The notes below the pieces were generated by a model. It did not search any database and had not been told where the DNA came from. It saw only the letters and a program-made list of their open reading frames with translations. From assembly GCA_002422845.1 (NCBI GenBank), contig DITM01000067.1, positions 1,712 to 7,864 of the forward strand: 6,153 nucleotides of DNA, given 5' to 3'. This document shows positions 1 to 5,905 of this stretch, piece after piece (the first letter of the stretch is position 1; each line of letters opens with the position of its first letter). This DNA comes from Candidatus Paracaedibacteraceae bacterium UBA6184 (GTDB lineage Bacteria; Pseudomonadota; Alphaproteobacteria; UBA6184). A program made the translations under genes and the position numbers.

Positions 1-35
1 AATAGGCTCACCGCTTAAACCAAAGACCGTTAGCC
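1..35 (+). other. attC recombination site, right-hand portion (R' end of preceding cassette's attC)
   Basis: This is the 3' half of an attC site whose left arm lies before the window. GGC at 5-7, a three-base spacer, CCGCTTAAACC from 11, and the core R' box GTTAGCC at 29-35 follow the same order and spacing as the two complete attC sites downstream: GGC to R' is 24 bases in all three. The integrase would cut between G29 and T30, so bases 1-29 belong to the preceding cassette. The identification rests on comparison with the two complete sites and on the perfect match of GTTAGCC to the R'' box at 1616-1622. Confidence 0.85.
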
Positions 36-77
36 TACGAGAGTAATAGCACTAAATTGAAATTAAAAAGATGAACC

Positions 78-302
78 ATGGAATTAATTATTGCAACGAG
101 TGATCATTCGTTTAAATTCAAGAATGAGAATTATAAGATTAAAACTGCTGGAATAACTAAAGGCATACCATATGCAGAGGTTGAACCACATAGTGATGAA
201 TTAGTTAAGGAAATCTGTAAACGTCTTCTAAAAGATAACGGGTTGGTAGTATACTTGGCTAATGGTTATACTTGTTTCACGGAAGATTATTTGAATATAT
301 GA
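78..302 (+). CDS. Hypothetical protein, 74 aa, first gene of cassette A
   Basis: This small, probably cytoplasmic protein is not one I recognise. It begins MELIIATSDHSF and ends TCFTEDYLNI, with alternating polar and hydrophobic residues suggesting beta strands and a short helix around residues 38-52 (SDELVKEICKRLLKD). There is no signal peptide, membrane segment or metal motif. The ATG lies 48 bases into the cassette, typical for a first cassette gene. Only a weak A-rich ribosome-binding region (AAAAAG) precedes it. The next gene starts 11 bp after the stop, suggesting co-expression. A small accessory or immunity-like partner is possible but there is no direct evidence for it. Confidence 0.6.
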   Translation: MELIIATSDHSFKFKNENYKIKTAGITKGIPYAEVEPHSDELVKEICKRLLKDNGLVVYLANGYTCFTEDYLNI

Positions 303-313
303 TCAGATAGCTA

Positions 314-1027
314 ATGATAAATATTATTGTAAATTTAGTAGATAGTTTAGCTTTTATTCCAATCTCAGATACCATAGATGTGCTGTATTCAACCACTGCA
401 TCTGATACTATTCTTACAGAAAGTCAAAGTGCAAATATCAAAAACGATACTGCCTTTTGGACTATAATCGGTGGGAGTATTTCAGCTATTCTGGCTGCAT
501 ATTTTACGAACTTCTTTGCAAAGCTCAATCAAAATAAAAAAGATAGACGCATTTATGAAGGCTTTTTATACTCAATTCATACAGAATTGCATTGGCATTT
601 AAGCCAAACCTCAGCATTTAAAAATCAACTGGGTGAATTAAAGCGAGTTTCAATTGATTTGAACAAGTTTGCAGTTAGTAAAGCACCAAACTCTTATGAT
701 GTTAGATATTTAGAATATTGTAGACAAAGAATTCTTGAATATGAGCAGTTTGACCATGAGATAGTTGCATTATTAAGTACTTTTATAAACCTTTTAAACG
801 AAATTAATGTAAATGTAGATTTTACTTCTGCAAGTATGATTCTTTCATCAAATCAGGACGACAATTATTCAAACCATATCCGAAAATATTTTGAACATAT
901 TGAAAAAGATAATCTTGACAAGATATCTTTCACTATCCCATTATTGAGATCAATGATTGAAGAAAAGTTAAAAAGCACCCCAATTAATTTACTAATAGAT
1001 AGCCAAAAAGGTAAAAAGGTAACATAA
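314..1027 (+). CDS. Membrane-anchored protein of unknown function, 237 aa, second gene of cassette A
   Basis: The protein has one strong hydrophobic segment at residues 48-68 (FWTIIGGSISAILAAYF and following), then a basic stretch (KLNQNKKDRR, 70-79) that should sit in the cytoplasm. About 150 mostly helical residues follow. Residues 1-25 are moderately hydrophobic, but a signal peptide is not clear. The topology suggests a short outer N-terminal part, one membrane anchor and a cytoplasmic helical domain. I recognise no catalytic motif. The ATG lies 11 bp after the previous stop without a clear Shine-Dalgarno sequence, so translational coupling is possible. The HNH nuclease gene follows after 24 bp in the same frame, separated by the TAA at 1025-1027. 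It could be an effector, sensor or anchor for the nuclease, but this is inference only. Confidence 0.75.
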   Translation: MINIIVNLVDSLAFIPISDTIDVLYSTTASDTILTESQSANIKNDTAFWTIIGGSISAILAAYFTNFFAKLNQNKKDRRIYEGFLYSIHTELHWHLSQTSAFKNQLGELKRVSIDLNKFAVSKAPNSYDVRYLEYCRQRILEYEQFDHEIVALLSTFINLLNEINVNVDFTSASMILSSNQDDNYSNHIRKYFEHIEKDNLDKISFTIPLLRSMIEEKLKSTPINLLIDSQKGKKVT

Positions 1028-1051
1028 AAGCAATCAATCCATTTAAAATAT

Positions 1052-1621
1052 ATGAGCTCCCCTGATAGAAAAAGAATCGTAAGCGCTCAACAAGATTTAG
1101 TAAAAGATTACCTTTTATTAAATCTTACTGCTGAAGAAGCAGTTCATACATGTTGGGCTTGTTTTAAAGGAATTGACGATCCGAATCATAAACCGCAGAG
1201 AGCTCATATTATTTCGAGAAAAAATGGTGGTAATTATGAACCTAATAACTTTTTTTTGTTGTGTAGAAAATGTCATCAAGAACAACCAGATGGCAATTCT
1301 TTTGAAATGCAATTTTTGTGGCTTCAAAACAAAGAGAGCGAACTTAATCAAACTATTACACTTATTGAGAACCTATTGAAGATAGTCCAAGTAGAAGCCA
1401 TGGATCAAACAAACAACTCTGATGAAGTTTTGGAAGATTATTATAAATATATGGCATCAGACGTGTCTAAGAATCTCCTTAAACAAGCATCATCTAAATC
1501 ATCGGGTTTGGGTAGACTAAATTGGGAAAATAATGTGAAATTTTGGTTACTTGATCACTTTAAGACGTGGTACAAGCTAAAGAAATTAGAAGGCAATTAC
1601 GTCAAGAACTCTGTAGGCTAA
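1052..1621 (+). CDS. HNH endonuclease family protein, 189 aa, third gene of cassette A
   Basis: The protein probably cuts DNA (less likely RNA) with a zinc-stabilised beta-beta-alpha-metal HNH fold. The HNH domain covers about residues 33-78. It holds C34-x2-C37, AHII with H52 as the presumed general base, GGNYEPNN (59-66) with N66 or N65, and LLCRKCH with C71, C74 and H75. The four cysteines form the usual zinc knuckle. Residues 85-189 form a helical C-terminal region, with the aromatic-rich segment WENNVKFWLLDHFKTWYKLK, that I do not recognise; it might bind target or partner. The stop codon (1619-1621) lies inside the attC R'' box, so the last residues VG are set by the recombination site. 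No strong Shine-Dalgarno sequence is seen. Restriction, anti-phage or toxin roles all fit HNH proteins in cassettes, and the sequence does not decide between them. Confidence 0.88.
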   Translation: MSSPDRKRIVSAQQDLVKDYLLLNLTAEEAVHTCWACFKGIDDPNHKPQRAHIISRKNGGNYEPNNFFLLCRKCHQEQPDGNSFEMQFLWLQNKESELNQTITLIENLLKIVQVEAMDQTNNSDEVLEDYYKYMASDVSKNLLKQASSKSSGLGRLNWENNVKFWLLDHFKTWYKLKKLEGNYVKNSVG

Positions 1622-1738
1622 CAAGCGGTTCAAGCGGATTCGCCTCGCATCCGTTGATCAAGTTTGTCGTTTGGCAAATGGTTCAAATCCATTAATTTAA
1701 CTCAAAAGGCTTACCGCTTAACCGCAAGGCCGTTATGC
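1616..1738 (+). other. attC site of cassette A
   Basis: This is a complete 123-bp attC. R'' is GGCTAAC (1616-1622) and the left arm GCGGTTCAAGCGG (1625-1637) pairs with CCGCTTAACCGC (1714-1725), leaving one extra C at 1631. On the folded bottom strand used by the integrase this is an extrahelical G, the mark that sets strand choice. An unpaired spacer (ATTC 1638-1641 against TTA 1711-1713) and the paired GCC/GGC (1642-1644 and 1708-1710) follow, then a variable loop. R' is GTTATGC (1732-1738), with the cut after G1732. R'' and R' differ here because R' comes from the next cassette. Confidence 0.92.
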
Positions 1739-1766
1739 TTTTGGAAGACTGGCTTAAAACAGAAAT

Positions 1767-1868
1767 ATGGATATATTATGTTTATTATCAGAAGGCTTTA
1801 CAATATCTGCTTTTGTCTCCCTTAAAAAAAGAGTTTATTGTTTTAAAGAACATTTAAATGAAATATGA
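1767..1868 (+). CDS. Possible 33-aa leader peptide overlapping the cyclase-like gene
   Basis: A short open frame begins MDILCLLSEGFTISAF and ends HLNEI, with its stop (1866-1868) inside the first codons of the next gene, so the two frames overlap by 11 bases. Such an overlap would allow translational coupling, in which ribosomes finishing the leader re-start at the ATG at 1858. There is no clear ribosome-binding site for either, and a frame this short in AT-rich DNA may arise by chance. It is included because of its position at the head of the cassette. Confidence 0.2.
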   Translation: MDILCLLSEGFTISAFVSLKKRVYCFKEHLNEI

Positions 1869-2727
1869 AAATCGAATAGTTGTATTCATTGATATATTGG
1901 GTTTTAGAAGCCTACTATCCGAGACAATGGATTCAAAAAACAATGATAATGAGGAAGCAATTAATAACCTAATTAGTGCATATTCCTCAATTATAGATAT
2001 TTGGAATTTAAGCAAAAAACAGGAAATCCTTGATACTAAGGCATTATCTAGTAAAAAAGTGTCTATATTTTCAGACTGTCTGGTAATTTCATTTGAGGTA
2101 AATAAACCGAGCGCAGTATTTTCTACTCTACTTGAAATTAAATGGCTTATAATGCGACTTATCAGTCGAAAAATACTTTGTAGAGGAGCTATATCTATTG
2201 GGAAAATGATACACACTGATAATTATTTATTCGGTCCAGCTTTAGTAGAAGCTTATACACTAGAATCAAAAGCAGCTGTGTATCCTCGAATAATTTTGGA
2301 TAATACTGTAATTGAAGCTGGTGCCATATTTAGACTTGATCATCATAGTTATTCTCAAGAATATGAATATTTAGAATCATTGTTGGAACAAGATTCTGAT
2401 GGAATGTACTATGTTGATTATTTTACCAAAGCACAAACAGAGTTGGATGATCCATATTATGACTTTCCTATTTATATAGAGAATCTTGCAAAAATTATTA
2501 GAAAGGGTTTAGAGGACTCAAATCAACATAGTAAAGCAGATTTAAGAGTCAAATATTCTTGGATGAGAGAAAAATTCAATCTTATGGTTGACAATGTATC
2601 AAATAAAAAAGAAATAGAAGAGCTGAAAAAATCAGGAGAAATTGAATTAGCGGAGTTTTATAATCAACTAAAAAAAATTAGTCCACAAAAATATAACAAT
2701 CCTTTTGTTCGGTCTCGAAAAGGGTAA
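1858..2727 (+). CDS. Nucleotide-cyclase-like protein, 289 aa, first main gene of cassette B
   Basis: Residues 6-150 resemble the class III adenylate/guanylate cyclase fold. VVFIDILGF (8-16) matches the first strand, with D12 as a metal-binding aspartate. SIFSDCLVISF (69-79) supplies the second, D73. RGAISIGK (109-116) and GPALVEAYTLES (126-137) match the later strand and helix, followed by YPRIILD (142-148). The helix equivalent to VNxAAR has V130 and T134 where classical enzymes carry the transition-state Asn and Arg. It may therefore use different chemistry, make a non-purine product, or be inactive. Residues 190-289 form a charged, helical tail with a possible coiled coil (about 247-275). 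No membrane segment is seen. An in-frame stop lies directly before the ATG, fixing the earliest start. Pycsar pyrimidine cyclases share this fold, and a membrane protein gene follows, so a signalling defence role is possible. Confidence is high for a gene, moderate for the fold and low for the product. Confidence 0.72.
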   Translation: MKYENRIVVFIDILGFRSLLSETMDSKNNDNEEAINNLISAYSSIIDIWNLSKKQEILDTKALSSKKVSIFSDCLVISFEVNKPSAVFSTLLEIKWLIMRLISRKILCRGAISIGKMIHTDNYLFGPALVEAYTLESKAAVYPRIILDNTVIEAGAIFRLDHHSYSQEYEYLESLLEQDSDGMYYVDYFTKAQTELDDPYYDFPIYIENLAKIIRKGLEDSNQHSKADLRVKYSWMREKFNLMVDNVSNKKEIEELKKSGEIELAEFYNQLKKISPQKYNNPFVRSRKG

Positions 2728-2861
2728 TAAACTATTGCCGTTTTACAGGGTAAATCAAACAATTACTTAGCCGCTTTAATCAAATTTAATTTTATACAAT
2801 GTGAATAGTTTAATCTTCCATACAAATTCAATATTCCTTTAACTCAAAAAAATACGTCCAT

Positions 2862-3221
2862 ATGTTTAGTGCGGGAGGAATTTTCTTAGCTTTAATATAT
2901 ATAAATATTGCTTTCGTCTTTGCTGATGGAACGCGTCGAAATACTTTCATGCGTAAAGCTATTGTTTTTATTGGTCTACTTGCCTCTATTTATTGTATTG
3001 CTGCAGGAATCAACATTTTGCAAGATTGGGCTAATCCTCTTGCGGATCTAGGTTCTAAAGAGAGAGCCCAATTTTCATCAAAACAAGGAGGTAGAGCTGG
3101 CTTTCTTTTATTCATTATAAGCATATGGCCTTTCTTTCTAATCGGTTTTGGTTTGCTCTCTGGTTTTATTTACGGGAATGGTTTATTTAGAAAGAAGTCA
3201 TCCGCAGATCCAAATTTGTAA
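2862..3221 (+). CDS. Small membrane protein with three predicted transmembrane helices, 119 aa
   Basis: Hydrophobic segments lie at about residues 4-21 (AGGIFLALIYINIAFVF), 32-53 (KAIVFIGLLASIYCIAAGI) and 79-104 (AGFLLFIISIWPFFLIGFGL and on). The loop 54-78 and the basic end FRKKSSADPNL are polar. I do not recognise the family, and no nucleotide-binding or enzymatic motif is visible. An in-frame stop at 2811-2813 and no nearby alternative make the ATG at 2862 the best start; no good Shine-Dalgarno sequence precedes it. It follows the cyclase-like gene by 134 bp in the same cassette, so it could be its membrane effector, or an independent gene. The reading frame stays open beyond the TAA stop up to the IS insertion, so the stop might be a truncating mutation. 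Confidence 0.72.
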   Translation: MFSAGGIFLALIYINIAFVFADGTRRNTFMRKAIVFIGLLASIYCIAAGINILQDWANPLADLGSKERAQFSSKQGGRAGFLLFIISIWPFFLIGFGLLSGFIYGNGLFRKKSSADPNL

Positions 3222-3240
3222 GAAAATCTATTCATCTTGT

Positions 3241-3258
3241 TGAAGAGGCTCATCTTCA
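3241..3258 (+). terminator. Weak hairpin downstream of the 119-aa membrane protein gene
   Basis: TGAAGA (3241-3246) and TCTTCA (3253-3258) form a perfect 6-bp stem around a 6-base loop, 19 bp after the stop codon, followed by a T-rich but interrupted stretch (GTTGTTCTTT). The stem is short and A/T-rich, so termination would be weak at best. Confidence 0.2.
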
Positions 3259-3350
3259 GTTGTTCTTTGGAGAATCTCATAGAATACCTTTTTTGTATGA
3301 AACGATTTCAAGCTATTTTCAAAATCAAGAAAGGAAATTTATTAAATAGA

Positions 3351-3356
3351 CCTGAG
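3351..3356 (+). repeat. Target site duplication, left copy (CCTGAG)
   Basis: CCTGAG directly precedes the left end of the IS and recurs at 5911-5916 directly after its right end. The base before each copy is also A, so a 7-bp repeat ACCTGAG is visible. Six bases is preferred because the IS ends then start T and finish A, as inverted ends should. Four to eight bp is the usual IS21-family range. Confidence 0.85.
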
Positions 3357-3361
3357 TACAT

Positions 3362-3404
3362 ATTCCGGTGATATTGACCCCCTATTCCGGTTCAAGCTGA
3401 CCCC
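3362..3404 (+). repeat. IS21 istB-side terminal repeats (two copies)
   Basis: Two direct copies of the terminal motif lie at 3362-3381 and 3384-3404, each starting ATTCCGG and ending TGACCCC. They face inward from this end and are inverted with respect to the outer copies at the other end. They are the presumed IstA binding sites at the istB-proximal end. Confidence 0.85.
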
Positions 3405-3417
3405 TTTGGGATGGGTT

Positions 3418-3442
3418 TTGTCAGCGAGCTAAGGCCTGACAA
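3418..3442. terminator. Hairpin just past istB, possible terminator for transcription entering the IS
   Basis: TTGTCAG (3418-3424) pairs with CTGACAA (3436-3442) around an 11-base loop, 2 bp beyond the istB stop. On the plus strand, a run of seven T (3451-3457) follows after eight bases; on the minus strand no T-run follows. It may therefore block cassette transcription entering the IS better than it ends istB transcription. The gap between stem and T-run makes this uncertain. Confidence 0.28.
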
Positions 3443-3444
3443 TA

Positions 3445-4173
3445 TTACTGTTTTTTTCTCATGCTTTCACCTTTTAATTCGATGCGATATGCGGTGTGTA
3501 TCAATCGGTCTAAAATGGCATCAGCAACGGTACTTTCACCAATGACTTCATACCAACTTTCAACCGGTAATTGGGATACCATAATGGTAGCACAGCGTTG
3601 GTGACGATCTTCGATCATATCCAATAAATCCAATCGTTGTTGATGGTCCAGAGGTTTAAGACCAAAATCATCTAAAATGAGCAGGTGTTGTCGCGATATT
3701 TTGTCCAATAAGGATAAAATACTCCCATCCGCTCTGGCCAACGTCAATCGTTGCAAGAGTTTTTGCATGTTGTAATAGGCGACTTTGCTGTCCTGCGTAC
3801 ACGCATGGTTTCCCAGCGCCGATGCCACATAACTTTTCCCACTGCCGGTGGGTCCGGTGATCAACACCGCGTTACCCTCCCGGATGTAGGTTCCTGTAGC
3901 CAGAATGCTCAGGGTATTTTTATCCAGACCCCGGTGCTGTAAATAGGTGATCTCGGCCATCGAGGCCGTATAGCGAAACTGGGCAGCCTTATGGAGTCGC
4001 ACGACCTTTCGTTGTTGCCGGTGCAAGGATTCACTTTCCAACAAGGTCTGCAAGGCTTCGGGGACACTGAGCTGTTGGAACGAACGGGTCTGCAACATAC
4101 TTTGCCAGTGTTGGGACATTCCCGACAGGCGGAGCTGGTGCATGAGGTCTTCGATGATTACGGTGGATTCCAT
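3445..4173 (-). CDS. istB: IstB, AAA+ ATPase transposition helper of IS21
   Basis: IstB is an ATP-dependent AAA+ helper that selects and remodels target DNA and recruits the IstA transposase. The 242-aa protein has a helical N-terminal domain (about 1-95). The ATPase core holds Walker A GPTGSGKS (107-114), Walker B LLILDDFG (164-171), sensor-like VSQLP (199-203), and ADAILDRLIH (217-226), which is typical of IstB. The basic end is ESMRKKQ. Length is normal for the family. I chose the ATG at 4173 because MESTVIIEDLMHQLRLSGM is the usual IstB beginning. The frame remains open upstream to 4302, but that part overlaps istA in another frame and does not look like IstB. The start lies 16 bp after the istA stop without a clear Shine-Dalgarno sequence, so translation is likely coupled to istA. 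Confidence 0.93.
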   Translation of the reverse strand: MESTVIIEDLMHQLRLSGMSQHWQSMLQTRSFQQLSVPEALQTLLESESLHRQQRKVVRLHKAAQFRYTASMAEITYLQHRGLDKNTLSILATGTYIREGNAVLITGPTGSGKSYVASALGNHACTQDSKVAYYNMQKLLQRLTLARADGSILSLLDKISRQHLLILDDFGLKPLDHQQRLDLLDMIEDRHQRCATIMVSQLPVESWYEVIGESTVADAILDRLIHTAYRIELKGESMRKKQ

Positions 4174-4189
4174 AGATTTTAGGTATTGA

Positions 4190-5740
4190 TTAACGGTAAT
4201 AGGAGCTTCCCCGCACATTCTCATGCACAGGAAGTTCTTTGATGGAGGTAGAGAAACTTGGTTCGGTCTGGGCCATCCCGGAGGTGATCGCATTGCGAAC
4301 AAAGCTCAGGGAGTAGGTGTGCAAATGTAATGCCAGGCCAATGGCAGCCACGAACGCGTCATGATCGCTTTTTCGGTGCAAGGCCATCAACCCGTCGCAG
4401 CGTCTGTATCCGTGTTCGGGGTGACGGACGTGCTCGAAGATCTTTGCCACAAACAGCGCGACGTCGTCGCCCACACGCTGGGCCCATTGGTGATAAAAAT
4501 TCGGATTCCGCTTGAGCCAGTGCTGATGGGTTGACGGGAGATGATCGGGAGTGGTCGTGTATCGATGGGTTCTGCGATCCCGTGGGTGCACCGCTAAGAG
4601 CTGATGGTCCCCATAGATATGGACGTGATCATGGGTGTAACACACCTGCACTTGTCGACCGATCCAGCTATATGGGACACTGTAGTAGTGACGGTCTTCA
4701 CGCAGTTCGATGTGGGCGTTTTGTGCTACCTTCAACTCCCGGTACTTGCGGATCTGGAACCGTGTAGCGGGTAGATCCAGCAGGGTCGCACGTTCTACCG
4801 TCTCGAAGAGTTCCGCCCGGGAGGCGCCGCGCTGGCTCATCATTCGGTTCATCCATAGTTGAAGATGGGTCGCTATGGCCGAGTTGAGCTGATCCAGACT
4901 AAAGAAGGTTGTATCTCGCAACGGAGCATAGATATTCCGGTAAACTTGCTGTACCGCGTTCTCCACCAGCGCTTTATCCTTGGGTTTACGGCTGCGTGCG
5001 GGCAACACGGTGGTGCGATAATGCTCGGCAAAATCGTTGAATACGTGGTTGAGAGTGGGCTCGTACTTGTCTGTGCGCACCACCGCGGCCTTCAGATTAT
5101 CGGGGACCAACATCCGTGGGACCCCACCGAAGTATTCCATCGCCCGCGACAGCCCGTGCACGAAGGAGTCGGTCGTCTGATCTTCCGTGGCCTGCACAAA
5201 CGTGTACTGACTATGACCGAGCGTGACCACAAGTACCGATACACGCACGTGTTCACCCGTGGACGGATCGATGTAGAACAAGGGTTTTCCGGCAAAATCG
5301 ATATAAGCCTGGTCTCCGGGTTGGTGGGGCAAGTGGGTCATCGACACCTTTGCGCTCATGTCCAGACGCTGTAATACCCAGCAGAACTGACTATAGCCAT
5401 ACCCATGGGGATGTTCGTTACGGTACTCGATCCACAGGTGAAGCCGGGTCACTCCGGTGCGTTGCAGTTCGCGTGCAAAATACTGTTCATACCGTTGCTT
5501 GACATACTCATAACGCTGTTGACGTTGAGATCGGGTCGTCTTGGGATTCATGTGCTCATGAAACTGCTCTTCGGAAAGATCCAACAGATTCAGCTTGCTG
5601 CTTTGTTGCAAGGCTAGGTATCGTTTGACCGTATTGCGGGCAATACCCAGCTGACGGGCGATACTTTTGATGGGTTCACCAAGGGCGTGAAGTCGTAAAA
5701 TTTGCTTAATTTGATTCATGGGTTTTGGTGTTGCGGCCAT
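4190..5740 (-). CDS. istA: IstA, DDE transposase of IS21
   Basis: IstA cuts the IS ends and joins them to target DNA. The 516-aa protein starts with a helix-turn-helix for end binding (GEPIKSIARQLGIARNTVKRYL, about 21-42). The RNase H-like catalytic domain follows, with D148 in AYIDFAG, D214 in VPDNLK and E260 in KDKALVENAV. The spacings of 65 and 45 residues between these suit the family. A C-terminal beta-rich part includes HYYSVPYSWIGRQVQV (351-366), typical of IstA. Length is normal and the frame unbroken. The open frame extends to a TTG at 5791, but MAATPKPMNQ at 5740 matches the usual IS21 beginning; the ATG at 5719 (MNQIKQ) is also possible. No strong Shine-Dalgarno sequence is seen. 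It is the first gene of the IS operon, with istB 16 bp downstream. Confidence 0.94.
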   Translation of the reverse strand: MAATPKPMNQIKQILRLHALGEPIKSIARQLGIARNTVKRYLALQQSSKLNLLDLSEEQFHEHMNPKTTRSQRQQRYEYVKQRYEQYFARELQRTGVTRLHLWIEYRNEHPHGYGYSQFCWVLQRLDMSAKVSMTHLPHQPGDQAYIDFAGKPLFYIDPSTGEHVRVSVLVVTLGHSQYTFVQATEDQTTDSFVHGLSRAMEYFGGVPRMLVPDNLKAAVVRTDKYEPTLNHVFNDFAEHYRTTVLPARSRKPKDKALVENAVQQVYRNIYAPLRDTTFFSLDQLNSAIATHLQLWMNRMMSQRGASRAELFETVERATLLDLPATRFQIRKYRELKVAQNAHIELREDRHYYSVPYSWIGRQVQVCYTHDHVHIYGDHQLLAVHPRDRRTHRYTTTPDHLPSTHQHWLKRNPNFYHQWAQRVGDDVALFVAKIFEHVRHPEHGYRRCDGLMALHRKSDHDAFVAAIGLALHLHTYSLSFVRNAITSGMAQTEPSFSTSIKELPVHENVRGSSYYR

Positions 5741-5817
5741 GTGCTTTTTGCTTTGTGAGAGGTTAAGATGTCCCACAAAGTACGCCGCCAAAACCCATTT
5801 TTATTTTCCGTACTGCC

Positions 5818-5905
5818 ATTCCGGCAGATATTGACCCCGGGGTCAGCTTGTTCCGGAATGGGGGGTCAGTTTGTTCCGGAATGAGGGGTCAGAATGAACC
5901 GGAAT
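5818..5905 (-). repeat. IS21 istA-side terminal repeat cluster (four copies, one inverted)
   Basis: Three copies on the minus strand, at 5839-5859, 5862-5882 and 5885-5905, are spaced exactly 23 bases apart; on the plus strand they read GGGGTCA to CCGGAAT. A fourth copy, 5818-5838, has the opposite orientation and abuts the third, creating the palindrome TGACCCCGGGGTCA (5832-5845). These are presumed IstA binding sites and lie just before the istA start, so they could also affect its transcription. Confidence 0.85.

Larger units (their letters stand above)
30..1732 (+). mobile_element. Integron gene cassette A (three genes plus attC)
   Basis: The cassette runs from the cut point in GTTAGCC (29-35) to the G of GTTATGC (1732). 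Its 5' core box is the exact reverse complement of GGCTAAC (1616-1622), the R'' box of its own attC, as expected for a unit that circularises and re-inserts intact. It is about 1.7 kb and carries three genes on the plus strand, where most cassettes hold one gene in under 1 kb. The gaps between genes are 11 and 24 bp, so they are probably co-transcribed. No convincing promoter is seen in the 48-bp leader, so expression may depend on an upstream cassette or the integron promoter. Confidence 0.88.

Noticed and set aside
78..1027. First two genes of cassette A as a toxin-antitoxin pair
   Set aside because: Neither protein shows a recognised toxin or antitoxin motif; gene order and size alone are not enough.
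1118..1379. Two overlapping short frames (77 aa minus, 68 aa plus) across the HNH gene
   Set aside because: Both are alternate-frame readings of the HNH coding sequence, whose motif fixes the true frame.
1741..1826. Promoter-like boxes before the cyclase-like gene (TTTACA at 1797-1802, CTTAAA at 1821-1826)
   Set aside because: The -10 match is poor and AT-rich DNA gives many such pairs, so this is not called as a promoter.
1854..2216. 120-aa minus-strand open frame
   Set aside because: It is antisense to the cyclase-like gene, which has recognisable motifs in the plus frame; no independent support.
4174..4302. Extended istB start adding 43 residues
   Set aside because: The extension overlaps the istA end in another frame and lacks IstB character; MESTVIIEDL is the normal beginning.
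4859..5374. 171-aa plus-strand open frame inside the IS
   Set aside because: It is antisense to istA, whose catalytic motifs are clear, and its translation resembles no family; it reflects the high G+C content of istA.
5741..5791. TTG start extending istA by 17 residues
   Set aside because: The added MAAYFVGHLNLSQSKKH is not typical of IstA, whereas MAATPKPMNQ is the usual beginning.
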